From Paenibacillus polymyxa (lineage in GTDB: Bacteria; Bacillota; Bacilli; Paenibacillales; Paenibacillaceae): DNA of 64,000 nucleotides. A program made the translations under genes and the position numbers. Within the stretch, counting starts at the first letter, position 1, and each line of letters opens with the position of its first letter. Shown piece by piece: positions 1 through 8,791 of this stretch. Under the pieces are notes generated by a model. It saw only the letters and a program-made list of their open reading frames with translations. It searched no databases and was not told the origin of the DNA. The stretch spans positions 62,001 through 126,000 of the forward strand of contig NZ_JAGGNR010000026.1 in the NCBI RefSeq assembly GCF_018614975.1. The letters are read 5' to 3'.

Positions 1-127
1 GAGATGAAGTCGTTCCAGGTTTTTTTGTGCAGTTGAAAACTACCTTTTGTTTCGGTGAGGCATGCGATTTTTGCCAGCAAGAATGATACAATGGATACTT
101 GCAGAACGTATGGAGGGAGATGCACAT

Positions 128-1036
128 ATGAAGAAAAATTGTCTAGGTACATCCGAACTGATGGTGTCTGAGATTGGGCTGGGATGTATGTCACTTGGAA
201 CTGAAATGGAGCACGCTAGGGGCCTGATTCATGAAGCTCTGGATCATGGGGTTAATCTGCTAGATACAGCCGATCTGTACGACGCAGGGCGTAATGAAGA
301 GATTGTAGGACAAGCTATTAAAGGGCGTCGGGACCAGGTCATTGTGGCGACCAAAGTAGGTAATCGTCGTATGCCCGGCAAAGAGGGCTGGTTATGGGAC
401 CCGTCCAAAGCCTACATTAAGCAGGCTGTACATGAAAGTCTGAAGCGTCTGCAGACCGATTACATCGATCTGTATCAGCTGCATGGCGGGACCATGGACG
501 ACCCCATCGAAGAGACGATTGAAGCGTTTGAGGAACTGAAGAAGGAAGGCGTTATCCGATATTACGGAATTTCCTCCATTCGTCCCAATGTCATTCGGGA
601 GTATGTAAAGAGGGCATCCATCGTCAGTGTGATGAACCAGTACAGTGTTGCTGACCGCAGAGCGGAAGAAGAAGTGCTGCCTTTGTTGGAGCAAAAGGGG
701 ATCAGCGTAATTGCCCGTGGGCCCGTAGCTAGCGGTGTACTCGCCGATTCCGGATCTGCCAAGGCAGATAAAGGTTATCTGGACTATACGCCAGAGCAAC
801 TATATACCATTCGGCAAGGGCTAAGTCTTCTTGTTACAGACCAACGCAGCATGGCTCAGACGGCTATTCGCTACGCGTTATCCCATCCTGCGGTAGCAGC
901 TGTTGTCCCTGGTGCCAGTTCAAGAGACCAGTTGCTGCACAATATTGCCGCTTCCAATTCGCCTGAACTCACCGCTGCGGAAATTCAGGAAATACGAGAG
1001 CTCAGTCCCGCTAATCTGTACAAGCAGCATCGTTAA
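128..1036 (+). CDS. Aldo/keto reductase family protein
   Basis: A 302-residue NAD(P)H-dependent oxidoreductase of the aldo/keto reductase superfamily, cytosolic, substrate unknown. The TIM-barrel family signatures are visible: GLGCMSLG near the N-terminus, LLDTADLYDAGRNEE (catalytic Asp and Tyr), VIVATKVG (catalytic Lys), DYIDLYQLHGG (catalytic His) and a C-terminal VVPGASS cofactor-binding segment. An upstream in-frame ATG at 62 exists, but the ATG at 128 follows a strong GGAGGGAG site and begins the conserved family start, so I use 128. It stands alone, followed by a thioredoxin-like gene with its own possible promoter. It resembles the YqkF-type general stress reductases, but I cannot assign a substrate. 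Confidence 0.9.
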   Translation: MKKNCLGTSELMVSEIGLGCMSLGTEMEHARGLIHEALDHGVNLLDTADLYDAGRNEEIVGQAIKGRRDQVIVATKVGNRRMPGKEGWLWDPSKAYIKQAVHESLKRLQTDYIDLYQLHGGTMDDPIEETIEAFEELKKEGVIRYYGISSIRPNVIREYVKRASIVSVMNQYSVADRRAEEEVLPLLEQKGISVIARGPVASGVLADSGSAKADKGYLDYTPEQLYTIRQGLSLLVTDQRSMAQTAIRYALSHPAVAAVVPGASSRDQLLHNIAASNSPELTAAEIQEIRELSPANLYKQHR

Positions 1037-1121
1037 CTTCATTAAGCCTATTTTCAATTGTAACTATACGAGGTACAATGAAGATCAGCCAAAAAAGGAA
1101 CGTATAAGGGAGAGAAGACAT

Positions 1122-1448
1122 ATGGAAAGAATTCAAAGTGAACAGCAGTATTTGGATACAATTAACTCTGATGGTTTTACCGTCATTAAATTTGATACAA
1201 CCTGGTGTCCGGATTGCAAAAACCTGGATCGTTTTATCGGGGATGTTATCGACCAACATACGGACAAAACCTTCTATGCCCTGGATGCAGAGAAGTTCCA
1301 GCCGTTTGCCGAAGAGAATGGTGTACGCGGCATTCCAAGCCTGCTCGTCTTCCAGAACGGCAAGAAAATCGCCCATCTGCATAGCAAATGGGCTAAAACA
1401 CCTGCTCAAATCTCCGAGTATCTGGAGACGCTTGAATCCAAAGTTTAA
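1122..1448 (+). CDS. Thioredoxin-like protein
   Basis: A 108-residue thioredoxin-fold protein, probably a cytosolic thiol-disulfide reductant. The active site is WCPDC (Cys29, Cys32), a variant of the usual WCGPC, and the cis-proline loop is visible as RGIPS. There is no signal peptide. An open frame extends upstream to 903, but that part overlaps the preceding gene. The ATG at 1122 follows GGGAGAG and starts the thioredoxin domain. A TACAAT -10-like box lies at 1073-1078 and a hairpin terminator follows, so the gene is probably monocistronic. The PD dipeptide suggests the YtpP/YdfQ-like branch rather than the main TrxA. Confidence 0.9.
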   Translation: MERIQSEQQYLDTINSDGFTVIKFDTTWCPDCKNLDRFIGDVIDQHTDKTFYALDAEKFQPFAEENGVRGIPSLLVFQNGKKIAHLHSKWAKTPAQISEYLETLESKV

Positions 1449-1496
1449 GCGTACCAAGGCATCAGCAGTTTGTTTGATTAACTTAGCATACGGAGA

Positions 1497-1530
1497 CCTC
1501 TTCTTGTCCTGCGACAGGAAGGGGTTTTGT
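1497..1530 (+). terminator. Rho-independent terminator after the thioredoxin-like gene
   Basis: A 12-pair stem (1497-1508 with 1513-1524, including two G-U pairs) has a four-base CTGC loop and is followed by TTTTGTGTTT. It lies about 50 bases past the stop of the thioredoxin-like gene. Confidence 0.7.
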
Positions 1531-1608
1531 GTTTCATTCCAGCCCGCATGATGTGCATTCAAATGTGCATTCGAATAACTGAAGTTGAGAAACAACGCTT
1601 GTTTAGAA

Positions 1609-1644
1609 TTTGTTCAGTGCTCCCATGTATACTGTGAGAACAAA
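1609..1644. promoter_or_regulatory. Inverted repeat TTTGTTC/GAACAAA upstream of a small gene
   Basis: TTTGTTC (1609-1615) and GAACAAA (1638-1644) form a perfect 7-base inverted repeat flanking a TATACT box (1628-1633). This could be an operator over the promoter of the small gene at 1674. No good -35 at normal spacing is visible, so the promoter assignment is uncertain. Confidence 0.3.
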
Positions 1645-1673
1645 CTGAATATTTGGGAGTGAACAAGATCCGT

Positions 1674-1856
1674 ATGAAGAATGAAATTTTTGAGGAAATG
1701 CACCAATTAAGTCACAATGATGACCGGAGATACCGATTGTTAATGATTGGAGTGAAGCAATTGCTGCAGGAACAAAAGGAGAATAGATATAATCTGCGTG
1801 AGAGATTGAAGAATCGGAAGAAACACCGGAACATTCAAGTAAAAGAGTGGTACTAG
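1674..1856 (+). CDS. Small highly charged protein of unknown function
   Basis: A 60-residue protein rich in Arg, Lys and Glu, with a helical pattern and a basic C-terminus (RLKNRKKHRN). There is no membrane segment or signal peptide. The ATG at 1674 is preceded by GGGAGTGAA about 14 bases away. A TTG at 1653 in the same frame would add 7 residues but lacks a ribosome binding site. I do not recognise a family. Its basic helical character would fit nucleic-acid or protein binding, but that is only a guess. It lies alone between two terminators, with a possible operator upstream. Confidence 0.5.
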   Translation: MKNEIFEEMHQLSHNDDRRYRLLMIGVKQLLQEQKENRYNLRERLKNRKKHRNIQVKEWY

Positions 1857-2052
1857 CCAGACTTCTTTTCGGAAGTGAACATAAATATGGTTGTCCATGA
1901 TACATAGTAAACCTAGTTGGCATCACCAATGATCCAAGCCAGCAAAAAAGGAAATAATGAAGAGTAGGACTTCTTCTAATTACAGATATTCCTGTCTTTG
2001 AAGCAGCAACAGAATCGTGAAGCAACAGAAACATAGCACAGAATATAAAATA

Positions 2053-2089
2053 TGACGGCCTCACTTCCCAAGGGAACGTGAGGCCGTCA
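2053..2089 (-). terminator. Terminator of uppP, perfect 12-bp stem
   Basis: TGACGGCCTCAC (2053-2064) pairs perfectly with 2078-2089. The loop holds a second small stem, TTCCC/GGGAA. On the minus strand it is followed by an A/T-rich run (ATATTTTATATT). It lies about 37 bases past the uppP stop. Confidence 0.8.
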
Positions 2090-2125
2090 TTGATTTTGCC
2101 TGTCTAATTACTTGAATTGTAATGA

Positions 2126-2935
2126 TTACATCAGAATAATAAAGAACACGGCTGCCAAGACAAAACGATACACAGCAAAGACGGTCAGGCTCAATTTTTT
2201 CAAAATGGACAGGAACGTCTTGATCGCAAGCATGGCGACGATGAAAGCAGCGATGAATCCAATCGCAAAGATTGGAAAATCACTGCCGTTCAGGTGATCG
2301 ATACTTTTGTACAGGTCATATCCCGTAGCACCAATCATAATTGGCACAGACACGAGGAATGTGAACTCCGCAGCGGCTACACGACTTACCCCTGCAAAGA
2401 GACCGCCTGAGATCGTTGACCCGGAACGGGAGAAGCCTGGCCACAAGGCCAAGATCTGAAATATACCCACCGCGAATGCCTGTTTGTAGGAAATATCATC
2501 GACATCATGAGTGGTAATTCGGTGACTCTTACTGCTCCAGCGTTCGGCTACGATCATCAATATACCACCAATAACGAGGCTGTACAGTACTGTCTCCGGA
2601 CCAAATAAATGTGCTTTGATCCAGTCGCGGAATACAAGTCCGATGACTACGGCAGGAACCATCGCCAGGAAGATATGTCCCAGATTGAGGCGGCGGGAGT
2701 AAGGTCGGTTCCCTCCAGTGAAGCGGAACATATCAATGAATTTGTTCCAGTACAGTACAACAACAGCAAGTACAGCTCCGAGTTGAACAACCACCTCAAA
2801 CGTTTTGACTGACTCGTTGTCCTCTGATAAACCCAGCAAGTGGGCAGTCAGAATCATGTGTCCAGTAGAGGACACGGGCAAAAACTCAGTCAAACCTTCG
2901 ATGATGCCCATAATAATGGATGATATAATGTCCAA
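2126..2935 (-). CDS. uppP: Undecaprenyl-diphosphatase UppP (BacA family)
   Basis: A 269-residue polytopic membrane enzyme that dephosphorylates undecaprenyl pyrophosphate to recycle the lipid carrier for peptidoglycan and wall polymers; extra copies confer bacitracin resistance. Family motifs are clear: GIIEGLTEFLPVSSTGHM near the N-terminus (catalytic Glu-rich motif) and the PGFSRSGSTISGG motif in the second half. I place the start at a TTG (2935) preceded at 7 bases by AAGGAGG. This removes a non-conserved upstream extension and gives the normal family length. The gene is monocistronic with a strong terminator. Confidence 0.95.
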   Translation of the reverse strand: MDIISSIIMGIIEGLTEFLPVSSTGHMILTAHLLGLSEDNESVKTFEVVVQLGAVLAVVVLYWNKFIDMFRFTGGNRPYSRRLNLGHIFLAMVPAVVIGLVFRDWIKAHLFGPETVLYSLVIGGILMIVAERWSSKSHRITTHDVDDISYKQAFAVGIFQILALWPGFSRSGSTISGGLFAGVSRVAAAEFTFLVSVPIMIGATGYDLYKSIDHLNGSDFPIFAIGFIAAFIVAMLAIKTFLSILKKLSLTVFAVYRFVLAAVFFIILM

Positions 2936-3078
2936 TTCTCTTCCTCCTTGAAATGCAGGTGACAGCACAGGCTGTCCTGCTTGACCATGCCTGTTCATTT
3001 GAACAAGGCTATCACCTATTATGATCACAAATGCACTCAACTTCAACTTATGCTTGTAACCATTTGTTTAAAACTATA

Positions 3079-3107
3079 TTGACAAAAACCTAGTTATCCC
3101 ATAGGAT
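3079..3107 (+). promoter_or_regulatory. Sigma-A-type promoter of the TetR gene
   Basis: TTGACA (3079-3084) and TAGGAT (3102-3107) are separated by 17 bases. Just downstream, repeated TGAC units and TGATCA (about 3116-3134) could hold an autoregulatory TetR operator. Confidence 0.6.
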
Positions 3108-3149
3108 ATAACTTAACTGACTGACTGATCAATCGGGAGGGTTACATGA

Positions 3150-3782
3150 ATGACCAAAATTAACGGTTTGGAACCTGGTGAAGAACGCCGGGACCAAATA
3201 ATACGCATAGCGATGGAGCGGTTTGCAACCCAAGGCTACCATCAGACGAAAATTTCCGATATTGTCCGTGAGGCTGGTGTGGCGCAAGGGACATTCTACT
3301 GGCACTTCAAGAGTAAAGAAGCCATTGCTTCGGAGATTGTCTTAACGGGCAAGGAGGAGTTACTTGAGTCGATCGGACAAGGGTACCGCAAGGATGCCGG
3401 ATCGGTAGAGGATATGGTGAAAGCTTCAGAAAGGCTGTTCACTGACTTGTTCTTGTTTGCTGCGAAGAATCGTTATTTTATGGAACTGTTGCTCAAAGGC
3501 ATCGTGACGGAAGAGTCCGTACAACGCCTGGTCGAGGAGACACGTAATGCCGTCGAAACTGCGTTCCGTCATAATATGGAACGTGCCATCGAACTCGGCA
3601 TGTTGCCTCAGGGCATAGATGTACCGCTTCGCGCAGCACTACTGGTAAGCATGATTGAAGGCATGATATCACGCTGGTTATTCGGCTCCGATGAGTTGCA
3701 CAGCAAGTTCTCAGCCATGACAGCTTCATCGCTGGCAGCTGAGGCAGCAAGCTTTGAATTTTACGGACTATTGGGCACATAA
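3150..3782 (+). CDS. TetR/AcrR family transcriptional regulator
   Basis: A 210-residue one-component repressor. The N-terminal TetR helix-turn-helix is clear at about residues 14-60 (RFATQGYHQTKISDIVREAGVAQGTFYWHFKSKEAI). The C-terminal half is all-helical ligand-binding sequence without a recognisable ligand. The ATG at 3150 follows GGGAGG; the ATG at 3146 runs into a stop after a few codons. No efflux pump is adjacent: divergent uppP and the downstream amino acid transporter are the only neighbours, so the target is unknown. Autoregulation is plausible from the repeats beside its promoter. Confidence 0.9.
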   Translation: MTKINGLEPGEERRDQIIRIAMERFATQGYHQTKISDIVREAGVAQGTFYWHFKSKEAIASEIVLTGKEELLESIGQGYRKDAGSVEDMVKASERLFTDLFLFAAKNRYFMELLLKGIVTEESVQRLVEETRNAVETAFRHNMERAIELGMLPQGIDVPLRAALLVSMIEGMISRWLFGSDELHSKFSAMTASSLAAEAASFEFYGLLGT

Positions 3783-3896
3783 GATTCACATGATTAAGCA
3801 ATCTGAAGGGAATAATGGGTACAACTGCGGTTTAGTCACAATAAAGTAATCAAATGTACATCCAGATCAATACACGACTGAGAGGAAGTTAACGTA

Positions 3897-4748
3897 ATGA
3901 ACAACACATATGGATCGAAAACTCGTAAAGGCTGGTCTTTGACAGCGATTCTACTGATGACCGTGCTGGTACTTAGTGCTTGTGGAAGTAAGGCAACAGA
4001 CAATGGAAGCACGAATGGTGCACAGGCAAGCAATGAACTGGAGCAGATCAAGTCGGCTGGCGTTATCAAAGTGGGCATGATGGGCACATACGCACCATAC
4101 AACTTCCTGAACGATAAGAAAGAAATGGACGGCTACGATGCCGATATCGCACGTGAAGTTGCGAAGCGTCTTGGGGTTGAAGTTGAATTTGTATCCCAGG
4201 AGTTCTCCGGTCTGACACCAAGTCTGCAAGCGAAGAAGCTTGATGCCATTATCAGTCAGATGACGATTACCGATGATCGTAAGAAAGTACTGGATTTTAG
4301 TGATCCGTATATTACGAACCAAGTTAAAATTATTGTAAAAGAAGACAATAACGATATTACCAAGCTGGAAGACTTCAAAGGGAAAACGATTGGCGTAGGT
4401 CTGGGTACAAATGATGAATCATATCTGCGTAATGAAGTGTTGCCAAAAGTGGGAGACTTCACGATTAAAACCTATGACGATGTCATCTCCTCACTCAAAG
4501 ACCTGAATGCTGGACGGATTGATGCCACAATCAACAATATGTATGCACTGAAACCTATTGTTGACGCCAACGGATTGAATATCAAAGCTGTAGGTGAAGC
4601 TATTAAGAGTGACCAGGCAGGTATTGCTGTTCGCAAAGACAATCCGGAACTCGTAGCAGCACTGAATGATGCTCTCAAAGGCATGAAAGATGATGGCACG
4701 TACAATACCATTTTCAAAAAATGGTTTGGTGAAGAGCCTGCGCAATAA
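3897..4748 (+). CDS. Polar amino acid ABC transporter, substrate-binding lipoprotein
   Basis: A 283-residue extracellular solute-binding protein of family 3, anchored to the membrane outer face. A lipoprotein signal peptide ends in LSAC (Cys29). The mature protein shows family-3 segments: IKVGMMGTYAPYNFLNDKKEMDGYDADIAREVAKRLG, then DAIISQMTITDDRKKVLDFSDPY, and GKTIGVGLGT at the second lobe. It is the first gene of an importer with a permease 32 bases downstream and an ATPase after that. Such systems import polar amino acids or cystine; the substrate cannot be told from sequence alone. Confidence 0.93.
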   Translation: MNNTYGSKTRKGWSLTAILLMTVLVLSACGSKATDNGSTNGAQASNELEQIKSAGVIKVGMMGTYAPYNFLNDKKEMDGYDADIAREVAKRLGVEVEFVSQEFSGLTPSLQAKKLDAIISQMTITDDRKKVLDFSDPYITNQVKIIVKEDNNDITKLEDFKGKTIGVGLGTNDESYLRNEVLPKVGDFTIKTYDDVISSLKDLNAGRIDATINNMYALKPIVDANGLNIKAVGEAIKSDQAGIAVRKDNPELVAALNDALKGMKDDGTYNTIFKKWFGEEPAQ

Positions 4749-4780
4749 TGAACCTGCAAGGCGAAGGGAAGATTTGACCC

Positions 4781-5425
4781 ATGGAACTGGTATTTGAAAA
4801 TATCCCCTTCTTTCTGAAGGGGGCTTACTATACGCTGTATGTAACTGTGATCTCCATGTTTTTTGCTTTCATCATCGGGGTGCTTGTTGCGATTGCTCGT
4901 CTGAAGGGACCGATGTGGCTTAGGTTGATCGCAAGGTTTTATGTATCCATCATGCGGGGAACCCCGCTGCTGGTGCAATTATTCGTCATTTATTACGGAT
5001 TGGTCGATTATGGAGTGACCTTGGGATCACTAACGGCTGCATGTCTGGGACTCAGTCTGAATGCAGGTGCATTTCTGTCGGAGACGTTCCGTGGAGCCAT
5101 TCAGGCTGTACCAAAAGGACAGACAGAAGCTGCATACGCAACGGGAATGACCCCGGCTCAAGCAATGAGACGGATTATCTTCCCGCAGGCTGTGCGCATT
5201 GCCATCCCGCCGATGGGTAACACCTTCATTGGCATGTTGAAGGAAACATCACTTGTGGCGGCGATTGGAGTTACGGAGTTATTACGGTCAGCACAACTGC
5301 TGGTATCACAATATGCATTGAACATGCCATTTTATCTGGCCATCGGTGTGATTTACTGGATTATGAGTATCGGCTTCTCGGCCATTCTGGAACAAGTGGA
5401 GCGCCGGTTGGCCCGGGCTTACTGA
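4781..5425 (+). CDS. Polar amino acid ABC transporter permease
   Basis: A 214-residue inner-membrane permease of the HisM/GlnP type with about five membrane segments. The cytoplasmic coupling loop is visible as EAAYATGMTPAQAMRRIIFPQAVRIAIPPMGN, the EAA motif that docks on the ATPase. The N-terminal segment (FFLKGAYYTLYVTVISMFFAFIIG) is typical of this group. Only one permease gene is present, so a homodimer is expected. It sits between the binding protein and the ATPase in one operon. Confidence 0.93.
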   Translation: MELVFENIPFFLKGAYYTLYVTVISMFFAFIIGVLVAIARLKGPMWLRLIARFYVSIMRGTPLLVQLFVIYYGLVDYGVTLGSLTAACLGLSLNAGAFLSETFRGAIQAVPKGQTEAAYATGMTPAQAMRRIIFPQAVRIAIPPMGNTFIGMLKETSLVAAIGVTELLRSAQLLVSQYALNMPFYLAIGVIYWIMSIGFSAILEQVERRLARAY

Positions 5426-5441
5426 TGGGAGGAGAGAACCG

Positions 5442-6188
5442 ATGATTACAACAACTGGACTTACCAAACGTTTTCAGAAAAATGAAGTACTTACGAACAT
5501 CGATCTTCATGTCGATGCCAAAGATATTGTTGTATTGCTCGGCCCAAGTGGCTCCGGCAAGAGTACCTTGCTGCGCTGCCTGAATGGGCTGGAAGAGCTG
5601 TCTGGAGGACAGATCGAAGTGAACGGTGTTGTGGTTAACAGCGGCGATCCACTGCGAGTCCAGCGTGCCCGGGTACTGGAGATTCGTCGCCAGACCGGCA
5701 TGGTATTTCAGCAATTCAATCTGTATCCGCACAAGACAGTGCTGGGTAATGTGATGGAAGGTCTCGTGACGGTAAAAAAAATCAAGCGTGACGAAGCGGC
5801 TGAACGCGGCCGGATTCTTCTGGATCGGGTCGGCTTGTCGGACAAGCAGGATGCGTATCCATCCCGATTGTCCGGTGGACAACAGCAGCGGGTCGCCATT
5901 GCACGGGCACTTGCAATGGAGCCGGAAGTGATGCTGTTTGATGAGCCAACTTCAGCCCTTGATCCTGAATTGGTGGGAGAAGTGCTTTCCGTCATGAAGG
6001 ATCTGGCAGAGGAAGGTATGACGATGCTGGTCGTGACGCATGAATTGAAGTTTGCCCGTAATGTGGCGAACAAAATCGTCTTTATGGCGGATGGATCGAT
6101 TGTGGAAGAAGCAAGTCCACAGGCCTTTTTTGAACATCCAACGCAAGAGCGCACCCGTCGTTTCCTGCAGCAGATAACTGAATTTTGA
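5442..6188 (+). CDS. Polar amino acid ABC transporter ATP-binding protein
   Basis: A 248-residue cytoplasmic ATPase energising the importer encoded just upstream. Visible motifs are Walker A GPSGSGKST, the Q-loop MVFQQFNLYPHKTVLGNV typical of GlnQ/HisP, signature LSGGQQQRVAIARALA, Walker B VMLFDEPTSALD and the switch histidine in VVTHE. The ATG follows GGGAGGAGAG at normal spacing. It ends the three-gene operon; a weak AAGGTT/AACCTTTTTT hairpin (about 6209-6250) may terminate it. Confidence 0.95.
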   Translation: MITTTGLTKRFQKNEVLTNIDLHVDAKDIVVLLGPSGSGKSTLLRCLNGLEELSGGQIEVNGVVVNSGDPLRVQRARVLEIRRQTGMVFQQFNLYPHKTVLGNVMEGLVTVKKIKRDEAAERGRILLDRVGLSDKQDAYPSRLSGGQQQRVAIARALAMEPEVMLFDEPTSALDPELVGEVLSVMKDLAEEGMTMLVVTHELKFARNVANKIVFMADGSIVEEASPQAFFEHPTQERTRRFLQQITEF

Positions 6189-6288
6189 TGAAGATAACAG
6201 CGATCGGAAGGTTATTCTGTCATCGGAGTGGCAAGTGCAAACCTTTTTTGCTTGAACTTAAACTATTGTGAGAAAGAAGGATAACATC

Positions 6289-6711
6289 ATGAATGTAACA
6301 ACCGTATGGAAAGGCAAACGCGCGTTTACTTCCGAAGGACCCTCTGGTTACGCGGTTGGCATGGATGCCACTGCTGCTTATGGTGGTGACAGCAAAGGGG
6401 CGACCCCGATGGAATTGTTACTCGCGGGTCTCGGCGGCTGTATGGGAATTGATATCACAATGATTCTGGACGCTTTCCTCGACAAAATTGAGTCGATTGA
6501 GATTGAAGCGCAAGGCACACGCAGTGAAGAGATGCCTAAAGGTTTCACATCCATTGATCTGATCTTCAAAGTTGATGGGGATATCCCGGATTATCGCATC
6601 TGGAAAGCCATCCAGATGGCGGAAGAGAAATATTGTGCAGTCTCCGCTTCGCTGAGCGCCGATATTCATCCAAAACTGATCCTGAATGGGGTAAGTACAC
6701 CTCGTCCTTAA
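6289..6711 (+). CDS. OsmC family protein
   Basis: A 140-residue OsmC/Ohr-fold protein of the YhfA-like branch, expected to act on hydroperoxides or other oxidised substrates through two cysteines. The first lies in LLAGLGGCMGIDI and the second in EEKYCAVSAS. The start at 6289 follows AGAAAGAAGG; a GTG at 6268 would place the start inside that binding site, so I reject it. It is a single gene with a clear terminator downstream. Its position after the amino acid importer is probably incidental. Confidence 0.88.
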   Translation: MNVTTVWKGKRAFTSEGPSGYAVGMDATAAYGGDSKGATPMELLLAGLGGCMGIDITMILDAFLDKIESIEIEAQGTRSEEMPKGFTSIDLIFKVDGDIPDYRIWKAIQMAEEKYCAVSASLSADIHPKLILNGVSTPRP

Positions 6712-6740
6712 TAGCACACGAGCAGATTCTATACTGAGAA

Positions 6741-6770
6741 GGCACTTCCAATCGAGGGAGTGCCTTTTTG
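6741..6770 (+). terminator. Terminator after the OsmC family gene
   Basis: GGCACTTCC (6741-6749) pairs with GGGAGTGCC (6756-6764) with one G-U pair, followed by TTTTT. Confidence 0.85.
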
Positions 6771-6965
6771 GCTTTTCTAACACGTCAACAGGAATTTCGC
6801 CCATCTAGGAGTCACTGAACTTCTGTCAGCAAAAATAATTCGGTAAGCCCGGCCACCATGTTAATGGCGGCATCTTCTGCTAGAGGTTCAATGACAATCC
6901 GAATTCCGGCGGTTATGTGGTATGATTAATTCTGAGGACAGAACATCCTGATCCTGCTGTTTATA

Positions 6966-6979
6966 TGTAAGCGCTTATA
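6966..6979. promoter_or_regulatory. cre-like operator before the sensor kinase gene
   Basis: TGTAAGCGCTTATA is a near-perfect match to the CcpA cre consensus (TGNAANCGNWNNCA) and lies 22 bases before the kinase start codon. The same motif class precedes other units of this glycan-use locus. Confidence 0.65.
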
Positions 6980-7000
6980 CAGATGACGGAAGGTGCAGAC

Positions 7001-8791
7001 ATGTTGAAAAGGCTGATACAAACCACTAATAATCTCAAATTAAAGCATAAATTGCTCATTTCCTATGTACTGGTTGTCATGATTCCGGTCCTGATTGTTG
7101 GCCTTGCTGTGACCAGTTATTTTCGCCAGCAAGCCCTGGACAATGCGATAGGACAGACGATCATCAATGTGGACAAGATCAAGAGCCAGACGGCAACCAT
7201 GCTTCGTGTACCAACCGATATATCCAATCTTTTAATGTTTAATGCGGATCTCAAGGAGATCGTGAATAAGCGGTACAAGAGCGTTGTGGAGTTAACCTCA
7301 GCATATCTGGCATACAAAGACTTTCAGGAGTACAGGCGTTTGTACCGTGAGATAGCGGGTATTCGCTTTTACTCAACTAACCCAACATTGATTAACAACC
7401 TCGAATTCATCCCGGTAGACAAGCAGACGGAAGAGAGTTATTGGTACCAACAGGCACTGAAAACAACCAGCATCGGGTGGTTCTACATTCCGGACAAGGA
7501 AGATAATCCTGTACACAAGCTCAGCCTGGTGCGCAAAGTACCTTTTGCCGAGTATCGGACAGAGGGCGTATTGATGATTGTGATCAATCAGGATGAGCTG
7601 AATGGATTGTTACGTCAGGAACAGTTCGAAACGATGATTACGGACGAGCAGGGTTATGTGGTTGCAGCCAAAAATACCGAACTGGTAGGCAAAACGCTGG
7701 ACGAGCTTGATTTTGGCGTTGACCTGCAGAATCAGGCGAAAGGCACCATAGAAGGTGATTTCCGGGGGGAACCATCCAACATTGTTATTGATGAGTTGGG
7801 CCCTGGATCGAGTATGAACAGCCTGAAGGTGATTTCGGTTTTTGCTACCAAAAATATCGTCAAAGACGCCAACACCGTCAGCATGATCGGCATGATTTTC
7901 ATTATCCTTGTGCTGGTTATTGCCCTATTATTCGTATATATCATCTCGTTCCTCACTTCGAATCGATTGCTTCGGCTGAGTAAACATCTCAACAAGCTGG
8001 CATTAGGAGACCTGAACGTGACTTCACGAATTGATGGAAACGATGAGATTGGACAATTGTCACGACAGTTCAACTATATGGTGAAAAGCATCAATGAACT
8101 CATGACGCAGGTGGTAGAAGCGACAGAACAGAACAATCAATTGGAAATCGCCCAAAAAGAGATTAAACTGAAAATGATGGCGAGCCAGATCAATCCCCAT
8201 TTCTTGTTTAATGCATTGGAGTCCATTCGCATGAAAGCCCATATTAAGGGAGAAGCAGAAATTGCCAACATTGTTAGGTTGCTGGGTAAGCTAATGCGCA
8301 AGAGTCTGGAGATTGGCAGTGGAAAAACAACCTTCCGGGCTGAACTTGAAATGGTACGTTCCTATTTGGAAATTCAGAAATTCCGTTACGGCGACCGCCT
8401 TGCATTCCAGATCCATATCGATCCCGAGGTCGAGAAGATGTACATTCCGCCTCTAATTATTCAACCTTTGGTTGAGAATGCGATTGTCCATGGTCTGGAG
8501 AACAAAGAGGGTACTGTCCGTGTTCATATAAGTATTCGTTTAGTAGAGAACATTGTGCAGATCCGTGTGGATGACAATGGTGCAGGCATAACGTCAGAAC
8601 GACTGGCTGAGGTGATGCAGTTTATCTGTGGACCGGAGGAACAGGAAAAGAGTCGGATCGGCATGCGTAATGTACATCAACGCTTAACATTGACGTACGG
8701 GGAGCCATATGGATTGCAGATTAAGAGTGTATATGGGGAAGGAACAGAGGTTTCTTTCACTTTGCCAGCAGGAGGGGACCAACATGTATAA
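7001..8791 (+). CDS. YesM-type sensor histidine kinase
   Basis: A 596-residue membrane sensor of the HisKA_7TM-less YesM group. A first membrane segment (about residues 22-44) and a second one (about 290-315) bracket an extracellular Cache-like sensing region. A HAMP linker follows, then the His_kinase box with INPHFLFN (His400), and an HATPase_c domain with NAIVHGLENKEG and DDNGAGI. The ATG at 7001 is chosen because GGAAGG lies 7 bases upstream. It overlaps the response regulator gene by 8 bases. In this family the kinase senses extracellular oligosaccharides or the loaded binding protein and drives the adjacent transporter genes. Confidence 0.93.
   Translation: MLKRLIQTTNNLKLKHKLLISYVLVVMIPVLIVGLAVTSYFRQQALDNAIGQTIINVDKIKSQTATMLRVPTDISNLLMFNADLKEIVNKRYKSVVELTSAYLAYKDFQEYRRLYREIAGIRFYSTNPTLINNLEFIPVDKQTEESYWYQQALKTTSIGWFYIPDKEDNPVHKLSLVRKVPFAEYRTEGVLMIVINQDELNGLLRQEQFETMITDEQGYVVAAKNTELVGKTLDELDFGVDLQNQAKGTIEGDFRGEPSNIVIDELGPGSSMNSLKVISVFATKNIVKDANTVSMIGMIFIILVLVIALLFVYIISFLTSNRLLRLSKHLNKLALGDLNVTSRIDGNDEIGQLSRQFNYMVKSINELMTQVVEATEQNNQLEIAQKEIKLKMMASQINPHFLFNALESIRMKAHIKGEAEIANIVRLLGKLMRKSLEIGSGKTTFRAELEMVRSYLEIQKFRYGDRLAFQIHIDPEVEKMYIPPLIIQPLVENAIVHGLENKEGTVRVHISIRLVENIVQIRVDDNGAGITSERLAEVMQFICGPEEQEKSRIGMRNVHQRLTLTYGEPYGLQIKSVYGEGTEVSFTLPAGGDQHV

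Noticed and set aside
1011..1595. 194-codon minus-strand frame over the thioredoxin-like gene
   Set aside because: It is antisense to a clear thioredoxin-fold gene, with no signature of its own.
3116..3134. Repeated TGAC units as a CRISPR-like or integration repeat
   Set aside because: The repeats are only 4 bases long and lie next to a TetR promoter, which fits an operator or chance better.
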